44,599 bases of DNA from Spirochaetaceae bacterium (lineage in GTDB: Bacteria > Spirochaetota > Spirochaetia > Treponematales > Breznakiellaceae), in the NCBI GenBank assembly GCA_031275595.1, contig JAISOO010000121.1:1-44599 (forward strand), given 5' to 3'. This document shows, piece by piece, positions 8,109 to 16,962 of this stretch. How positions within the stretch are numbered: position 1 is the first letter of the stretch; every line of letters begins with the position of its first letter. A model generated the notes under the pieces. It was not told the origin of the DNA and made no database searches. It worked only from the letters and a program-made list of their open reading frames with translations. The position numbers were made by a program, and so were the translations under genes.

Positions 8109-8118
8109 AGGAGGGCCC

Positions 8119-8400
8119 ATGCGACCGTATGAGCTGACGGTTATCTTCCCCCTGGAAGAAGACCAGTACCAAGAAGGGCGGGAACATTTATTGACCGACC
8201 TCAAGGATCATGGGGCGGAGATCGAAAAAACCGATGAAATCGGGGATCGGGATCTTGCCTATGAAATCAAAAAGAGAAGACGGGGACGGTATGTTCTTTT
8301 TACCCTCAAGCTGGATCCGGTAAAGCTGCAAAATCTGGACCGGGTCTTTAAACTCAATACCAATCTTCTTAAATATCTTTTTGTAAGAATAGAGGAATAA
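8119..8400 (+). CDS. rpsF: 30S ribosomal protein S6
   Basis: The product is 93 residues, the usual length for S6, which pairs with S18 on the central 30S platform. Characteristic segments are the N-terminal MRPYELTVIFPLEED and the C-terminal FKLNTNLLKYLFVRIEE. AAAGGAGGG precedes the ATG. It is first in the operon with ssb 10 bp downstream and rpsR beyond, the common bacterial order. Confidence 0.97.
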   Translation: MRPYELTVIFPLEEDQYQEGREHLLTDLKDHGAEIEKTDEIGDRDLAYEIKKRRRGRYVLFTLKLDPVKLQNLDRVFKLNTNLLKYLFVRIEE

Positions 8401-8410
8401 GGAAGAGCCT

Positions 8411-8875
8411 ATGGCCGATCTGAACCATGTAGTCCTCATCGGTAGATTAACCCGGGATGCGGAGCTTAAATATACTTCCGGCGGGCAGCCGGTTTGTAAA
8501 TTTTCCTTAGCGGTTAACCGCCGGAAGAAAAACGGCGATCAATGGGTGGATGAGGTGAGTTATTTTGATATCGTCCTGTGGGGCAGACAGGGTGAGTCTT
8601 TGAATCAGTACCTGGTTAAAGGGAAAATGGTGGGAATTGAAGGGGAACTTCGCCAGGACCGTTGGGAGCAGGATGGCCAGAACCGTTCCAAGGTGGAAAT
8701 TGTGGCAAACAACCTGCAGCTGCTCGGCGGTACTCCCGGAGGAGGCAACGCCTCCTATGGAACCGGTTCGGGTGCTTATCAGGAACGGCGGGGCGAAAGT
8801 CCCCCGGAACGAAGCCCCCGGGAAACGCCTCCCCCGGCAGGGGATGATGGTTTTACCGATGATATTCCTTTTTAA
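8411..8875 (+). CDS. ssb: Single-stranded DNA-binding protein
   Basis: The product is 154 residues. The OB fold covers residues 1 to about 105 ([39 protein letters not shown]-type strand). A Gly/Pro/Arg-rich linker follows, and the acidic tip DDIPF is the canonical SSB tail that recruits replication and repair proteins. It sits between rpsF and rpsR as in many bacteria. Confidence 0.97.
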   Translation: MADLNHVVLIGRLTRDAELKYTSGGQPVCKFSLAVNRRKKNGDQWVDEVSYFDIVLWGRQGESLNQYLVKGKMVGIEGELRQDRWEQDGQNRSKVEIVANNLQLLGGTPGGGNASYGTGSGAYQERRGESPPERSPRETPPPAGDDGFTDDIPF

Positions 8876-8924
8876 AAGCGGCGGGTTCAAGCCATTCACT
8901 TTTGGAAATCCCAGCCGGTTTAAC

Positions 8925-8968
8925 GGAAAAAGCGCCCCGGTTTAATTGGGGGCTTAACCGCTTTTTCC
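8925..8968 (+). repeat. Hairpin between ssb and rpsR, resembling the middle hairpin of the repeat
   Basis: GGAAAAAGCG pairs with CGCTTTTTCC over 10 bp, with an inner CCCC/GGGG pairing. The stem matches hairpin B of the three-hairpin repeat, and TTTTATGG follows as in the repeat. It may be a remnant whose end now supplies the ATGGAG of the rpsR ribosome-binding site. It could instead be a processing or attenuation hairpin. Confidence 0.45.
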
Positions 8969-8994
8969 CAAGCCTCAATTTTATGGAGTTTATG

Positions 8995-9318
8995 ATGTCT
9001 GACGAAAAATATAATGAAAATGAACGCCCGTCCCGGCAGGATAGGGGAATGGATGTTCAGATGGACGGCCGGGAAGGGGAAGACAAAACCGGCCGGGGCA
9101 AGGGAAAAATCTATTTTAAGAAAAAGGTCTGTAAATTTTGCACCCAAAAGCTGAAAATAGATTATAAGGATGCCGATGTGCTTCGCCGGTTTATTACCGA
9201 GCGGGGAAAAATATTGCCCCGGCGGATTACCGGAACTTGCGCAAAACACCAGCGGGCTTTGGCTTTGGCAATTAAACGGGCCAGGGTTATCGCCTTGCTT
9301 CCCTTTGTCGCCGATTAA
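8995..9318 (+). CDS. rpsR: 30S ribosomal protein S18
   Basis: The product is 107 residues. The conserved S18 core begins near KKKVCKFC and continues through [39 protein letters not shown] and LLPFV. An N-terminal extension of about 35 charged residues precedes the core. The ATG at 8995 has GGAG 6 nt upstream; the ATG at 8992 is too close. S18 works with S6, encoded two genes upstream. Confidence 0.96.
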   Translation: MSDEKYNENERPSRQDRGMDVQMDGREGEDKTGRGKGKIYFKKKVCKFCTQKLKIDYKDADVLRRFITERGKILPRRITGTCAKHQRALALAIKRARVIALLPFVAD

Positions 9319-9334
9319 GCCGCGTTTCCTTTCT

Positions 9335-10354
9335 ATGACCATCCGTCGCGGCCCGGATCTTATTCCCGCCCTTATCAGCGCCCTGGTGAGTGTGGGGTGT
9401 ATGCGGAGCGGGTTCTTTGGTTTTTTTTTCCTGGTCCCCCTGGGGGTTGCCGCTTTTGGTTATGATGTGCGGACCGCATGGTTTGCGCTTGTTTGCGCCG
9501 TTATAGGGAATGGGGTATTGTTGGGGGGTATTGCCCTTTTTGGGGGGTATGCCCCGGGGGAATGGGGGACGGATATTTTTTATTTTTCCGCCATGGTATT
9601 ACTCTTTGGGTGGATTACGGCTCCGCCTTCATGGGGCCCCCGGTTTTTACGGATCCGGGCCGCCTATCGTATTCTGGCGGGTTCCCTGGGGGGGGTATTG
9701 GTCTTTCTGCCCCTTTTTATTGCCCTGCGGAACAACGCCGGATTTCACGCTTTTATTAAAGCCCAGTTGGAGGCGTTTAATTCCCTCTATATCTCTTCCG
9801 GCGGGGCGGCCGATGTGGTGCGCCGTTCCCTTTTGGAGCAGCTTACCCCGGATATCGTTCTGGAATCCTTGGAATTTATGCTCATCCGCGGCGGGGGGAT
9901 AGCGGCCTGTGTTTTGTTTTTTTTCATAAGCCGTCAGGCGGCGTTGATGCTGACCTGGATTATCCGGCGCAGACATCCGGGAGGAAATTTATCGGCCTTT
10001 CATGTGGCGCCGGGGATTATCTGGGTGCTTTCCTGTTCTCTTTTCGCGGTACTGTTGGGAACGTGGATAAAAATGGCCCCCCTGGAGATTATCGCGTGGA
10101 ATACCCTTGTCCTGTGTGTTATACTGTATCTGGCCCAAGGCGGGGGGATTGTGTTGTTTTTTTTAAACCGTTTTGCCGTTCCTCCGGCCCTCCGGGTTAT
10201 ATTTAATATTGCTTTTTTGTTTATGATAGTTAACCCTGGAATGTGCCCATTTATCCTTGGCATTTTAATCCTCTTGGGGATAGCGGAAAATTGGGCGCCC
10301 TTTCGGGTACAAAAATCAAAGGATCCATCCTCTACTCCGAGGGTAGGAAATTAA
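9335..10354 (+). CDS. DUF2232-like polytopic membrane protein
   Basis: The product is 339 residues with about eight hydrophobic segments across its length. The position between rpsR and rplI and the overall pattern fit the DUF2232 (YybS-like) membrane family, which often sits beside rplI. The function is unknown; a transporter-like or envelope role is inference. It starts 16 bp after rpsR with no strong ribosome-binding site, so translation may depend on coupling. Confidence 0.7.
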   Translation: MTIRRGPDLIPALISALVSVGCMRSGFFGFFFLVPLGVAAFGYDVRTAWFALVCAVIGNGVLLGGIALFGGYAPGEWGTDIFYFSAMVLLFGWITAPPSWGPRFLRIRAAYRILAGSLGGVLVFLPLFIALRNNAGFHAFIKAQLEAFNSLYISSGGAADVVRRSLLEQLTPDIVLESLEFMLIRGGGIAACVLFFFISRQAALMLTWIIRRRHPGGNLSAFHVAPGIIWVLSCSLFAVLLGTWIKMAPLEIIAWNTLVLCVILYLAQGGGIVLFFLNRFAVPPALRVIFNIAFLFMIVNPGMCPFILGILILLGIAENWAPFRVQKSKDPSSTPRVGN

Positions 10355-10400
10355 AAGAAGAAATGAAAGTTTGGGCTTTTATTTCAAAGGAGCTTGTGTT

Positions 10401-11075
10401 ATGAAAGTAATCCTCAATAAGGATCTGAACCCCTTGGGCGAAGAAGGGGACGTACGGGATGTGGCGAAAGGTTACGCCAGGAACTATCTCTTTCCCCGGG
10501 GCATTGCCCTTCCCTATACGGAAAGCACGATCAAGTTATTTGAATCCCGGCGGGAGGAAATTGATGCCCGTAAGGCGGATAAACGGAAGGACGCCCAGGG
10601 GCTTAAAGAAAAGCTGGAGGGCCTTGACCTGCTTTTATCCATGCCCGCCGGAGCCAACGGAAAACTTTACGGCGCCGTTACCAGCCAGACCATCGTGGAT
10701 GAACTTTTAAAACAGGGATTTCCGGTTGAGCGGAAACGGGTGGAGCTTCCGGGAAATACCTTTAAGAGTGTCGGCAAATATAAGGTTACGGTTAAACTCT
10801 ACGAAAGCGCCGCTGCCGAAATAAATGTTACGGTCCAGGGCCAGGCGATCAAGGTGGAAACAAAAGCCCCGCCCCCCAACCGGCCCCGGAAACGCCGGGA
10901 CGCTCCGGAAGGGACGGAGCAGACTGTCCCGGCGGCGGTTCCCGAAGCCGGTTCCCCGCCCATACCGCCGGAATCTCCCGAAAAAACCGCGGCGGAGCTT
11001 GTTCCGGAAGAGACCCCTGACAGCGGCAGGAATGAAATTCCCCCCGATGCCGGTACGGCCGCATCCCAGGAATAA
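10401..11075 (+). CDS. rplI: 50S ribosomal protein L9 with long C-terminal tail
   Basis: The product is 224 residues against about 150 for typical L9. Residues 1-150 carry the L9 domains: MKVILNKDLNPLGEEGDV, GYARNYLFPRG, a central helix rich in Lys/Glu, and a C-terminal domain with GKLYGAVT. Residues about 155-224 are an added Pro/Glu/Ala-rich, low-complexity tail with a basic patch RPRKRR. AAGGAG precedes the ATG. It lies 13 bp upstream of dnaB. Confidence 0.95.
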   Translation: MKVILNKDLNPLGEEGDVRDVAKGYARNYLFPRGIALPYTESTIKLFESRREEIDARKADKRKDAQGLKEKLEGLDLLLSMPAGANGKLYGAVTSQTIVDELLKQGFPVERKRVELPGNTFKSVGKYKVTVKLYESAAAEINVTVQGQAIKVETKAPPPNRPRKRRDAPEGTEQTVPAAVPEAGSPPIPPESPEKTAAELVPEETPDSGRNEIPPDAGTAASQE

Positions 11076-11088
11076 GCTTTAAGTCCCT

Positions 11089-12441
11089 ATGGCGGCTGCG
11101 GTGCTTAAAGATAAAATTCCCCCCCATAATGAGGAAGCGGAGCAGGCGACGTTAGGCGCCTTGCTGCTTGATGAGGACGCGATTACCGTCGCGATCCAGT
11201 ACCTCAGGGCTGATGATTTTTATTCCAATGCTAACCGCCGGGTCTACGAGGCGGTTTTAAGCCTTTTTAATCAGGGGCGAAAGGCGGATATCATCACCGT
11301 TACCGCGGAACTCAGGCTGGCGGGGGAATTGGAGGCTTCCGGAGGCGCCGCTTATGTGGCGTCCCTGACGAACGTGGTGCCCTCCAGCGCCAATGTGGAT
11401 TATTATGCCCAGATAGTAAAGGATTGTTCCGTCCGAAGGGTTCTCTTGAGAATATCCGCGGAAGTTAACACCAAATCTTTCGACGAATCCCAGGATTCCC
11501 GGATCATACTGGAAGAAACGCAACAGCGTTTATTCGACCTCGCCGATAACCGGCAGACTTCTACCTTCAAAAGCGCCAAAGAGATCATTCCCCAGGCGAT
11601 AGATACCATACAGAACCTCTTCAATAACAAAGATGCCTATACGGGGATTCCTTCGGGGCTGGACAAATTAGACACTATGACCTCCGGCTTTCAAAATTCG
11701 GAGCTTATCATTATCGGCGCCCGGCCTTCCATGGGAAAAACCGCCCTGGCCTTAACCATGGCCGCCAATATGTCCATCCATAACAAAAAAAGACCAATTC
11801 CGATAGCCTTTTTTACCCTGGAAATGTCTGATCTAGCCCTGGTACAGCGGCTTATCTCCAGTGAGGCCCGGATCGAATCCACTAAAATTCGGGCAGGCCT
11901 TTTAAAACCTTCTGATTTTGATCTGATTTACAAAGCGGCGGATCGTATTTACAACGCTCCCTTTTATATTGTGGATATGCCCAATATGAAACTCCTGGAT
12001 CTCCGGGCCCAGGCCCGGAGGCTCCGGACTCAGCAAAAGGTGGAGATCATCTTTATCGATTACCTTACCCTGATAAGTTCGGATAACTATCAGCTTCCCC
12101 GGCATGAACAAATAGCGGAAATTTCCCGCTCCCTTAAAAGCCTCGCCCGGGAGCTCAATATCCCCATCGTAGCCCTTTCCCAGGTCCGCCGGGACGCCGA
12201 GGGTAAACGGCCTAATCTTTCAGACATCCGCGAATCGGGTTCTATCGAACAGGATGCGGATCTGGTTATGTTTCTGAACACGGCGGAAGGAACGGAAAAA
12301 AAATCCATGGAAGATGTCCCCCTTGATGGGATACTTATGGAACTAAATATAGCCAAACAGCGGAACGGGCCGACCGGGCCGGTGAAGATTGTTTTTTTAA
12401 AAAAATATACCAGATTTGAGCCTTGGACAAGGGATACTTGA
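11089..12441 (+). CDS. dnaB: Replicative DNA helicase DnaB
   Basis: The product is 450 residues, standard for the hexameric helicase that unwinds DNA at the fork. The N-terminal domain begins with PPHNEEAEQATLGALLLDE. The RecA-like C-terminal domain has Walker A GARPSMGKT near residue 210, TLEMS near 244, IIFIDYLTLI (Walker B) near 320 and the arginine-rich LSDIRESGSIEQDADLV near 376. The start has no clear ribosome-binding site. It is the last gene of the ribosomal protein/ssb unit. Confidence 0.97.
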   Translation: MAAAVLKDKIPPHNEEAEQATLGALLLDEDAITVAIQYLRADDFYSNANRRVYEAVLSLFNQGRKADIITVTAELRLAGELEASGGAAYVASLTNVVPSSANVDYYAQIVKDCSVRRVLLRISAEVNTKSFDESQDSRIILEETQQRLFDLADNRQTSTFKSAKEIIPQAIDTIQNLFNNKDAYTGIPSGLDKLDTMTSGFQNSELIIIGARPSMGKTALALTMAANMSIHNKKRPIPIAFFTLEMSDLALVQRLISSEARIESTKIRAGLLKPSDFDLIYKAADRIYNAPFYIVDMPNMKLLDLRAQARRLRTQQKVEIIFIDYLTLISSDNYQLPRHEQIAEISRSLKSLARELNIPIVALSQVRRDAEGKRPNLSDIRESGSIEQDADLVMFLNTAEGTEKKSMEDVPLDGILMELNIAKQRNGPTGPVKIVFLKKYTRFEPWTRDT

Positions 12442-12525
12442 TTCGCGGCGAAGGGTTCATACTCCAGAACCCGATCGCGGGGTCAACGCCCCGGGGTGTC
12501 ATTAAATCTTCGTGAGGAGGGAGAT

Positions 12526-12822
12526 ATGGGATTTATTGATAATTATAATTTTGAACTATTGGTGAACGAATCGGAAAAGGCGGTTCTAAAAGAATTGGAA
12601 AATCAGCTTGAATCATACGAAGGGGTCATTTGCCGTTGCAACGACTGTGTGGTCGATATGGCCGCCATGGCGTTGAATACGATAAAACCCTTCTACCGGT
12701 TTTCTCTTTTGGGAACCCTCTATGCGGCCCAGGTCATGGAAGATACGGCCTATGCCGATTCGGTAAAACAGGCGGTCGCCCAAGCCATAGAAAAGGTACG
12801 CAAAAATCCATCCCACGATTAA
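12526..12822 (+). CDS. ComFB-family protein
   Basis: The product is 98 residues. The segment CRCNDCVVDMAAMALNTI (residues about 36-53) matches the ComFB family, in which Cys residues bind zinc and the Asp/Ala/Leu helix is conserved. The N-terminal NYNFELLVNESEKAVLKEL also fits. Some ComFB proteins bind cyclic dinucleotides, but nothing here tests that. GAGGAGG lies 5-6 nt before the ATG. It is 84 bp downstream of dnaB and may be a separate unit. Confidence 0.85.
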   Translation: MGFIDNYNFELLVNESEKAVLKELENQLESYEGVICRCNDCVVDMAAMALNTIKPFYRFSLLGTLYAAQVMEDTAYADSVKQAVAQAIEKVRKNPSHD

Positions 12823-12857
12823 GCAGGCTAAAATTTAACCGCCCGGAAGCCGCCGCT

Positions 12858-14894
12858 TTAGGAATCTTTTTTAATGGTTCCGGCCAAAACCGAGCCGTCA
12901 GCTTTCTCCAAAAACCACTGTTTTTCATACATCCGCAGCCGGGCGCGGCATGATCCGCTCTCCGGATCATGCCAGGTAATGCTGCCGTCCCGGTCTACGG
13001 ATAAGAAACAGTTTATGCCGCCGATAAGTTTTATGGGCAGGCCGGATGTCCGCTCAAAGGGAACCGTGCCGCCGGCATGGTAAATAACCGCTCCTTCCTC
13101 ACCGAGGGTGCTTGCCAACAGGCCGTTACATTCGGCCAGATCAAATCCGGTATCTTCTCCCTGACATTCCGTTAAAAGCATGGAACGATCCGGCCGCGTG
13201 ACATCCAATTTGACAATGCCGTTTCTTACGGTACCTGAAGCCAGGACTGCCACGCCGCCGTATATGGTCCCCGTCAAACCCCGGTAGAGCCGGACCCCGA
13301 TACTAACGGGGTATGCCAGGGATACGGTTTCACCGCTTGAAAGGTTCACTTTGAGAAAGGGGACCCCTCCCGAACCGGTGCTGCGGCTGATAATAATATT
13401 CTCCGGATCGAGAAAAACCGCGTCCAGGGCACCCTGGGAGGAAAATGAAAAGGTACTGTTTCCCGTATTGAGGGAGGTGACGGTGATATTTCCGCCGGTA
13501 TCCAGGGACAACACCTGATCCATCAGCATGGAAACGGAAAGCAGGGACTCCCCCGGGGTAAAGGATAGCGCCGCCGGTTCGGGAGCCCCCGGGCTCGGGG
13601 GGGCCATGGCGGAGGCCGGGATGTTTCTTATCACGGGGGGGCCAAAGTCTCCATCGGACCGCCAGAGTATGAATTTTCCCGGCTTACCGGAATGTATTTC
13701 CGGTTCCGGAGTGATATTGGTGTAATTCCCGGCGGGCTCAAGCTGAATAATCTCCCGGTCTTTTATGAGCGTATAATCCAGGGGAAGAAATCCCAGGTCG
13801 TTTGTCTCCCCGATAAAAGCCAGGACCCCCCCGGAAGCGGCGGCATCCCGAAGGGCCCGTTGATCCGCGGTGGTCATAACCTTGATGTTTTCCCGCCGAT
13901 CAAAGGACCAGACCTTGCCGTCGGCGCTTCCCAGAACCGGTACTTTTCCGGCGCTGAGGACGCTTGTTACTTTTTCGGGAATGGATACGGTTAGGGACCT
14001 CGCCCTTTCCAGCCTTCCCCGGGGCGTAAGGGAAAAATAGTCGACCTTGTCCGCGGAAAAACACAGTAATTGCGAAGCTTCGGAAGCCTCGCAAACCAGG
14101 AGCCCCGGATACAGGGAAGGCTCCCGGGCGATAATATCCCCGGAAAGGGCATTCACTATCACCAGGCCACCGGAATCAAAGCCGGCAAAAAAATTATTGT
14201 TCCCCATAAGGACCGGAGAGAGGATATTGGATGGAACCGCTAAATGTCTGATTTCGTTTCCCGATTCCAACTCCCAATAGGAAAGGCTCCCGGAGGGCAC
14301 ATAGGTGATCATGGTCCGTTCGGATCTGCCGGTGGCGGCGAAGGTAACGGTCCCCCGTATGTTCACAGGAAGGGGTATATCCTCCCCGGTTTCAGCGTTA
14401 ACAAAAAGAACCCCGGCTCCGCTTTTCTCCCCTACCATAAGGAAATTACCTCCCCCGGAATAATTAATGCAGGACAGGGGTTCGTTAAAAAAGCGGATGA
14501 AGAGTTGCTGCTTGGCTTCATAATTCCAGGCGGAAATACGATACATCCCGGATTCGTCCCCTTCAATCAGGGCAATTTCCGGTTTATTTGGCCGTAAAAC
14601 CATGGAAATGATGGAAACCGGGGATAATTGAACATGGTCAACCGCGGCGTTGGCGGAGATATCCCAAATCCCCAAAAAGCCGTCTGCCCCGGCGCTTAAA
14701 ATCCGTCCCTCGTGGTCGTAAAGAAGGACATTAACCGGACCCTTATGCCCGTTTACGGGTAAATCGTTTTTTTTTCCGGAAATTCCCAGGGATTCGGCCA
14801 TAACCGGGATCGTTACGGAAAAAACCAAAATCATCCAGAGACACCGCCGGGGCGCCGCGGCTTCCCCCGGAACAGGCCGGGCCGGGGGGATCAT
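12858..14894 (-). CDS. Exported WD40-like beta-propeller protein
   Basis: The product is 678 residues. A hydrophobic segment near residues 18-33 (LWMILVFSVTIPVMA) is a signal peptide or anchor. A clear WD40 unit follows (GHKGPVNVLLYDHEGRILSAG ending LGIWDI), with weaker beta-propeller repeats across the rest, so one or two propellers are likely. It overlaps the upstream CpXC gene by ATGA, so the two are translationally coupled. It should be periplasmic or membrane-anchored. The function is unknown; propellers usually mediate binding. Confidence 0.8.
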   Translation of the reverse strand: MIPPARPVPGEAAAPRRCLWMILVFSVTIPVMAESLGISGKKNDLPVNGHKGPVNVLLYDHEGRILSAGADGFLGIWDISANAAVDHVQLSPVSIISMVLRPNKPEIALIEGDESGMYRISAWNYEAKQQLFIRFFNEPLSCINYSGGGNFLMVGEKSGAGVLFVNAETGEDIPLPVNIRGTVTFAATGRSERTMITYVPSGSLSYWELESGNEIRHLAVPSNILSPVLMGNNNFFAGFDSGGLVIVNALSGDIIAREPSLYPGLLVCEASEASQLLCFSADKVDYFSLTPRGRLERARSLTVSIPEKVTSVLSAGKVPVLGSADGKVWSFDRRENIKVMTTADQRALRDAAASGGVLAFIGETNDLGFLPLDYTLIKDREIIQLEPAGNYTNITPEPEIHSGKPGKFILWRSDGDFGPPVIRNIPASAMAPPSPGAPEPAALSFTPGESLLSVSMLMDQVLSLDTGGNITVTSLNTGNSTFSFSSQGALDAVFLDPENIIISRSTGSGGVPFLKVNLSSGETVSLAYPVSIGVRLYRGLTGTIYGGVAVLASGTVRNGIVKLDVTRPDRSMLLTECQGEDTGFDLAECNGLLASTLGEEGAVIYHAGGTVPFERTSGLPIKLIGGINCFLSVDRDGSITWHDPESGSCRARLRMYEKQWFLEKADGSVLAGTIKKDS

Positions 14895-15505
14895 TTTAAT
14901 TCCTCGGGACGCATCATGTTCTGTACCGAAAGATATGAACGCCAGCGAAGGGAAGAAAAAAGTTCCCCCCGGGGATTTGCTTTATAGTCCCGGTTTGTTT
15001 TTTCGTAGAGATCCAGGGGAAGGCGGGTAACCGCGATTTCATCCGTCTTTAATCCGTGGATGTGAAACTCAAGGGAATCGGATCCTTTATCCTGGTACCA
15101 TATACTGATCTCTCCATCAGGATTGGTTTCCTCGGCTTTAAGGAGGAGGTAATATTTTAACGCTTCGATAACCGCCGGTTCCAGCCTGTCCCGGTAAACC
15201 GCAATCCGATCCGAAAGTTCCGGATAGCCGATAACGGTTTCTTTTTGTTCCTGGTCCTTTTTCCTGCGATAAAATTCCCCCCGCTCCAATTCAGGAATTA
15301 CCTCCAGCCGTAAGTTTCTACTGGGCCAGAGGATAGTTATGGGGAATTCGGGTTTATGCTTTTTTCCGCAATTGGTACAGAAAAAATTCATGAAAGAACC
15401 GTCCATGATCTTATCGATATATTCATCCTGGACATCCAGATCAATTTCACCGGGAACTTCAACGGAAAAAATATTATCACAAAAACAAGGAATTTTATGT
15501 TTCAT
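14891..15505 (-). CDS. CpXC-domain protein
   Basis: The product is 204 residues. The N-terminus MKHKIPCFCDN and the later FFCTNCGKKHKPEF give a CxC...CxxC arrangement typical of the CpXC domain, a presumed zinc-binding module. The C-terminal half is helical and charged with no known domain. I chose the ATG at 15505 because GGGAG lies about 6 nt upstream and CpXC domains start near it. It is coupled by ATGA overlap to the beta-propeller gene. The function is unknown. Confidence 0.8.
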   Translation of the reverse strand: MKHKIPCFCDNIFSVEVPGEIDLDVQDEYIDKIMDGSFMNFFCTNCGKKHKPEFPITILWPSRNLRLEVIPELERGEFYRRKKDQEQKETVIGYPELSDRIAVYRDRLEPAVIEALKYYLLLKAEETNPDGEISIWYQDKGSDSLEFHIHGLKTDEIAVTRLPLDLYEKTNRDYKANPRGELFSSLRWRSYLSVQNMMRPEELK

Positions 15506-15531
15506 CCAAGGCTCCCTATAAAAAAATTTTA

Positions 15532-15574
15532 CCTGGGGCTGTTCCAAAACTTCAGTTTTGAAACAGCCCCCAGG
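15532..15574 (-). repeat. Single-hairpin relative of the intergenic repeat
   Basis: CCTGGGGCTGTT and its complement enclose AAAACTTCAGTTTT, which is the tip of hairpin A. The outer stem is unrelated to the other copies. It lies between rseP (stop at 15607) and the CpXC gene and could act as a terminator, although no T tract is present. Confidence 0.5.
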
Positions 15575-15606
15575 CTCCCCCTTGTTCCCGCCGGGCAGGA
15601 CAATCC

Positions 15607-16962
15607 CTAACGCCGGACCAAAAACAGGATGTCCCCAAAAACCGCAAAGATCATGATGCCGAAAATAAGGACCGCCCCGATGGTCTGAAACGCATAGACC
15701 GTCTGAGGACGCAGGGGACGTCCTTTTATTACCTCTATTATGAATAAAACTATCATCCCTCCGTCAAGTATCGGAAGGGGGAGGAGGTTCATGATACAAA
15801 GGGCTATGGAAATAAGGGCGAGGAAATTAGCCATAGAGGATATCCCGGTCCCGATACTTTGATCAAACCCTTCAGCGGCAATCTCCCCGACCATATAGGT
15901 GATCCGCACCGGCCCGGAGACCGCCTGGGTCAAATCAATACCCCGAAAAAGGAGGCCGAAACTCTTCACGGACACCACCAGGGTTTTCCAGGTCTCCTCG
16001 GCGCCCTTGAGTACCGCCCCCCAGGGGGAATATGACGGGGTATGGTAATGGATGCTCTCATAGGTAATACCAATATCGGCGTTCCCTTCCCTCGTGTAGG
16101 AGATGACCAGGTTGGTGTTTTTAATTTCACCGTCCCGTTCATATTCCAGGAACAGCACCGGAACTTGCTCCGGGAGGATCCGTAACATGGCGACGGTATA
16201 GGGAAATTCCTCCCCGTTAACCCGCTTGATCCGATCCCCCCTTCTGAGTCCCGCTACGGCCGCGGGGCTCCCCTCCGCCACGGCGCTTATCACCGGATCG
16301 GCCCAGTAATACACCCCGATTTTACCGGCGCCGGAACTTTTTTCAAGGCTCGGCCGGATGGCAAGGTCCAGAATTTTTCCTTCCCGTTCCACTTTAAGGG
16401 TGAGGTTTTTTTCCGCATTGGTGGCTATCACTTCCTGGATATCATGGTAATTGGCGATGGGCCGGCGGTCTATCTCGATGATCCGATCCCCGGTTTTAAG
16501 GCCCGCCTCATTGGCGGGATACCATTCCTGATCAATATCCGACGCCAGCACGATCCGGTTATCCATGGTGTAAACCTCAAAACCGATACCCCAAATAAAG
16601 GAAAATACCATAATCGCGAAGACGAGGTTAAAAAAAGGACCCGCAAAGGAAACCAAAATCCGTCGCCAGGGGCTTGCCCCGTAAAAGGCTCCTTCGGCGG
16701 GGGGAATGTTCTCTTTTTTATTATCAAAGGCTTCCTGCAATTCGTTTTCCCCCCGCATCTTGCAGTAGCCGCCGATGGGGAATATGCCGAGCCGGTATTC
16801 CACCCGGCCTATCCTCTTTTTTAAGATCGGTTTTCCCCACCCGATAGAAAAGGCTTCCACATCAATACCTGCCAACCGGGCGGCGATAAAATGCCCCAGT
16901 TCATGGACAAAGACCACAACCCCCAACCCGATTAAACCTACTATTATTTTTATGAACATCAT
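15607..16962 (-). CDS. rseP: RseP-type site-2 membrane metalloprotease
   Basis: This is an intramembrane zinc protease that cleaves membrane regulators. The 451-residue product has the HExxH motif in FVHELGHFIAA near residue 20, FPIGGYCKMRGE near 66, two PDZ-like segments in the middle (around 130-290; GLKTGDRIIEID and GLRRGDRIKRVNG) and the second metal motif NLLPLPILDGG near 395. Transmembrane helices lie at both ends. It overlaps dxr by 4 bp and ends the rpsB-to-rseP unit. Confidence 0.95.
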   Translation of the reverse strand: MMFIKIIVGLIGLGVVVFVHELGHFIAARLAGIDVEAFSIGWGKPILKKRIGRVEYRLGIFPIGGYCKMRGENELQEAFDNKKENIPPAEGAFYGASPWRRILVSFAGPFFNLVFAIMVFSFIWGIGFEVYTMDNRIVLASDIDQEWYPANEAGLKTGDRIIEIDRRPIANYHDIQEVIATNAEKNLTLKVEREGKILDLAIRPSLEKSSGAGKIGVYYWADPVISAVAEGSPAAVAGLRRGDRIKRVNGEEFPYTVAMLRILPEQVPVLFLEYERDGEIKNTNLVISYTREGNADIGITYESIHYHTPSYSPWGAVLKGAEETWKTLVVSVKSFGLLFRGIDLTQAVSGPVRITYMVGEIAAEGFDQSIGTGISSMANFLALISIALCIMNLLPLPILDGGMIVLFIIEVIKGRPLRPQTVYAFQTIGAVLIFGIMIFAVFGDILFLVRR

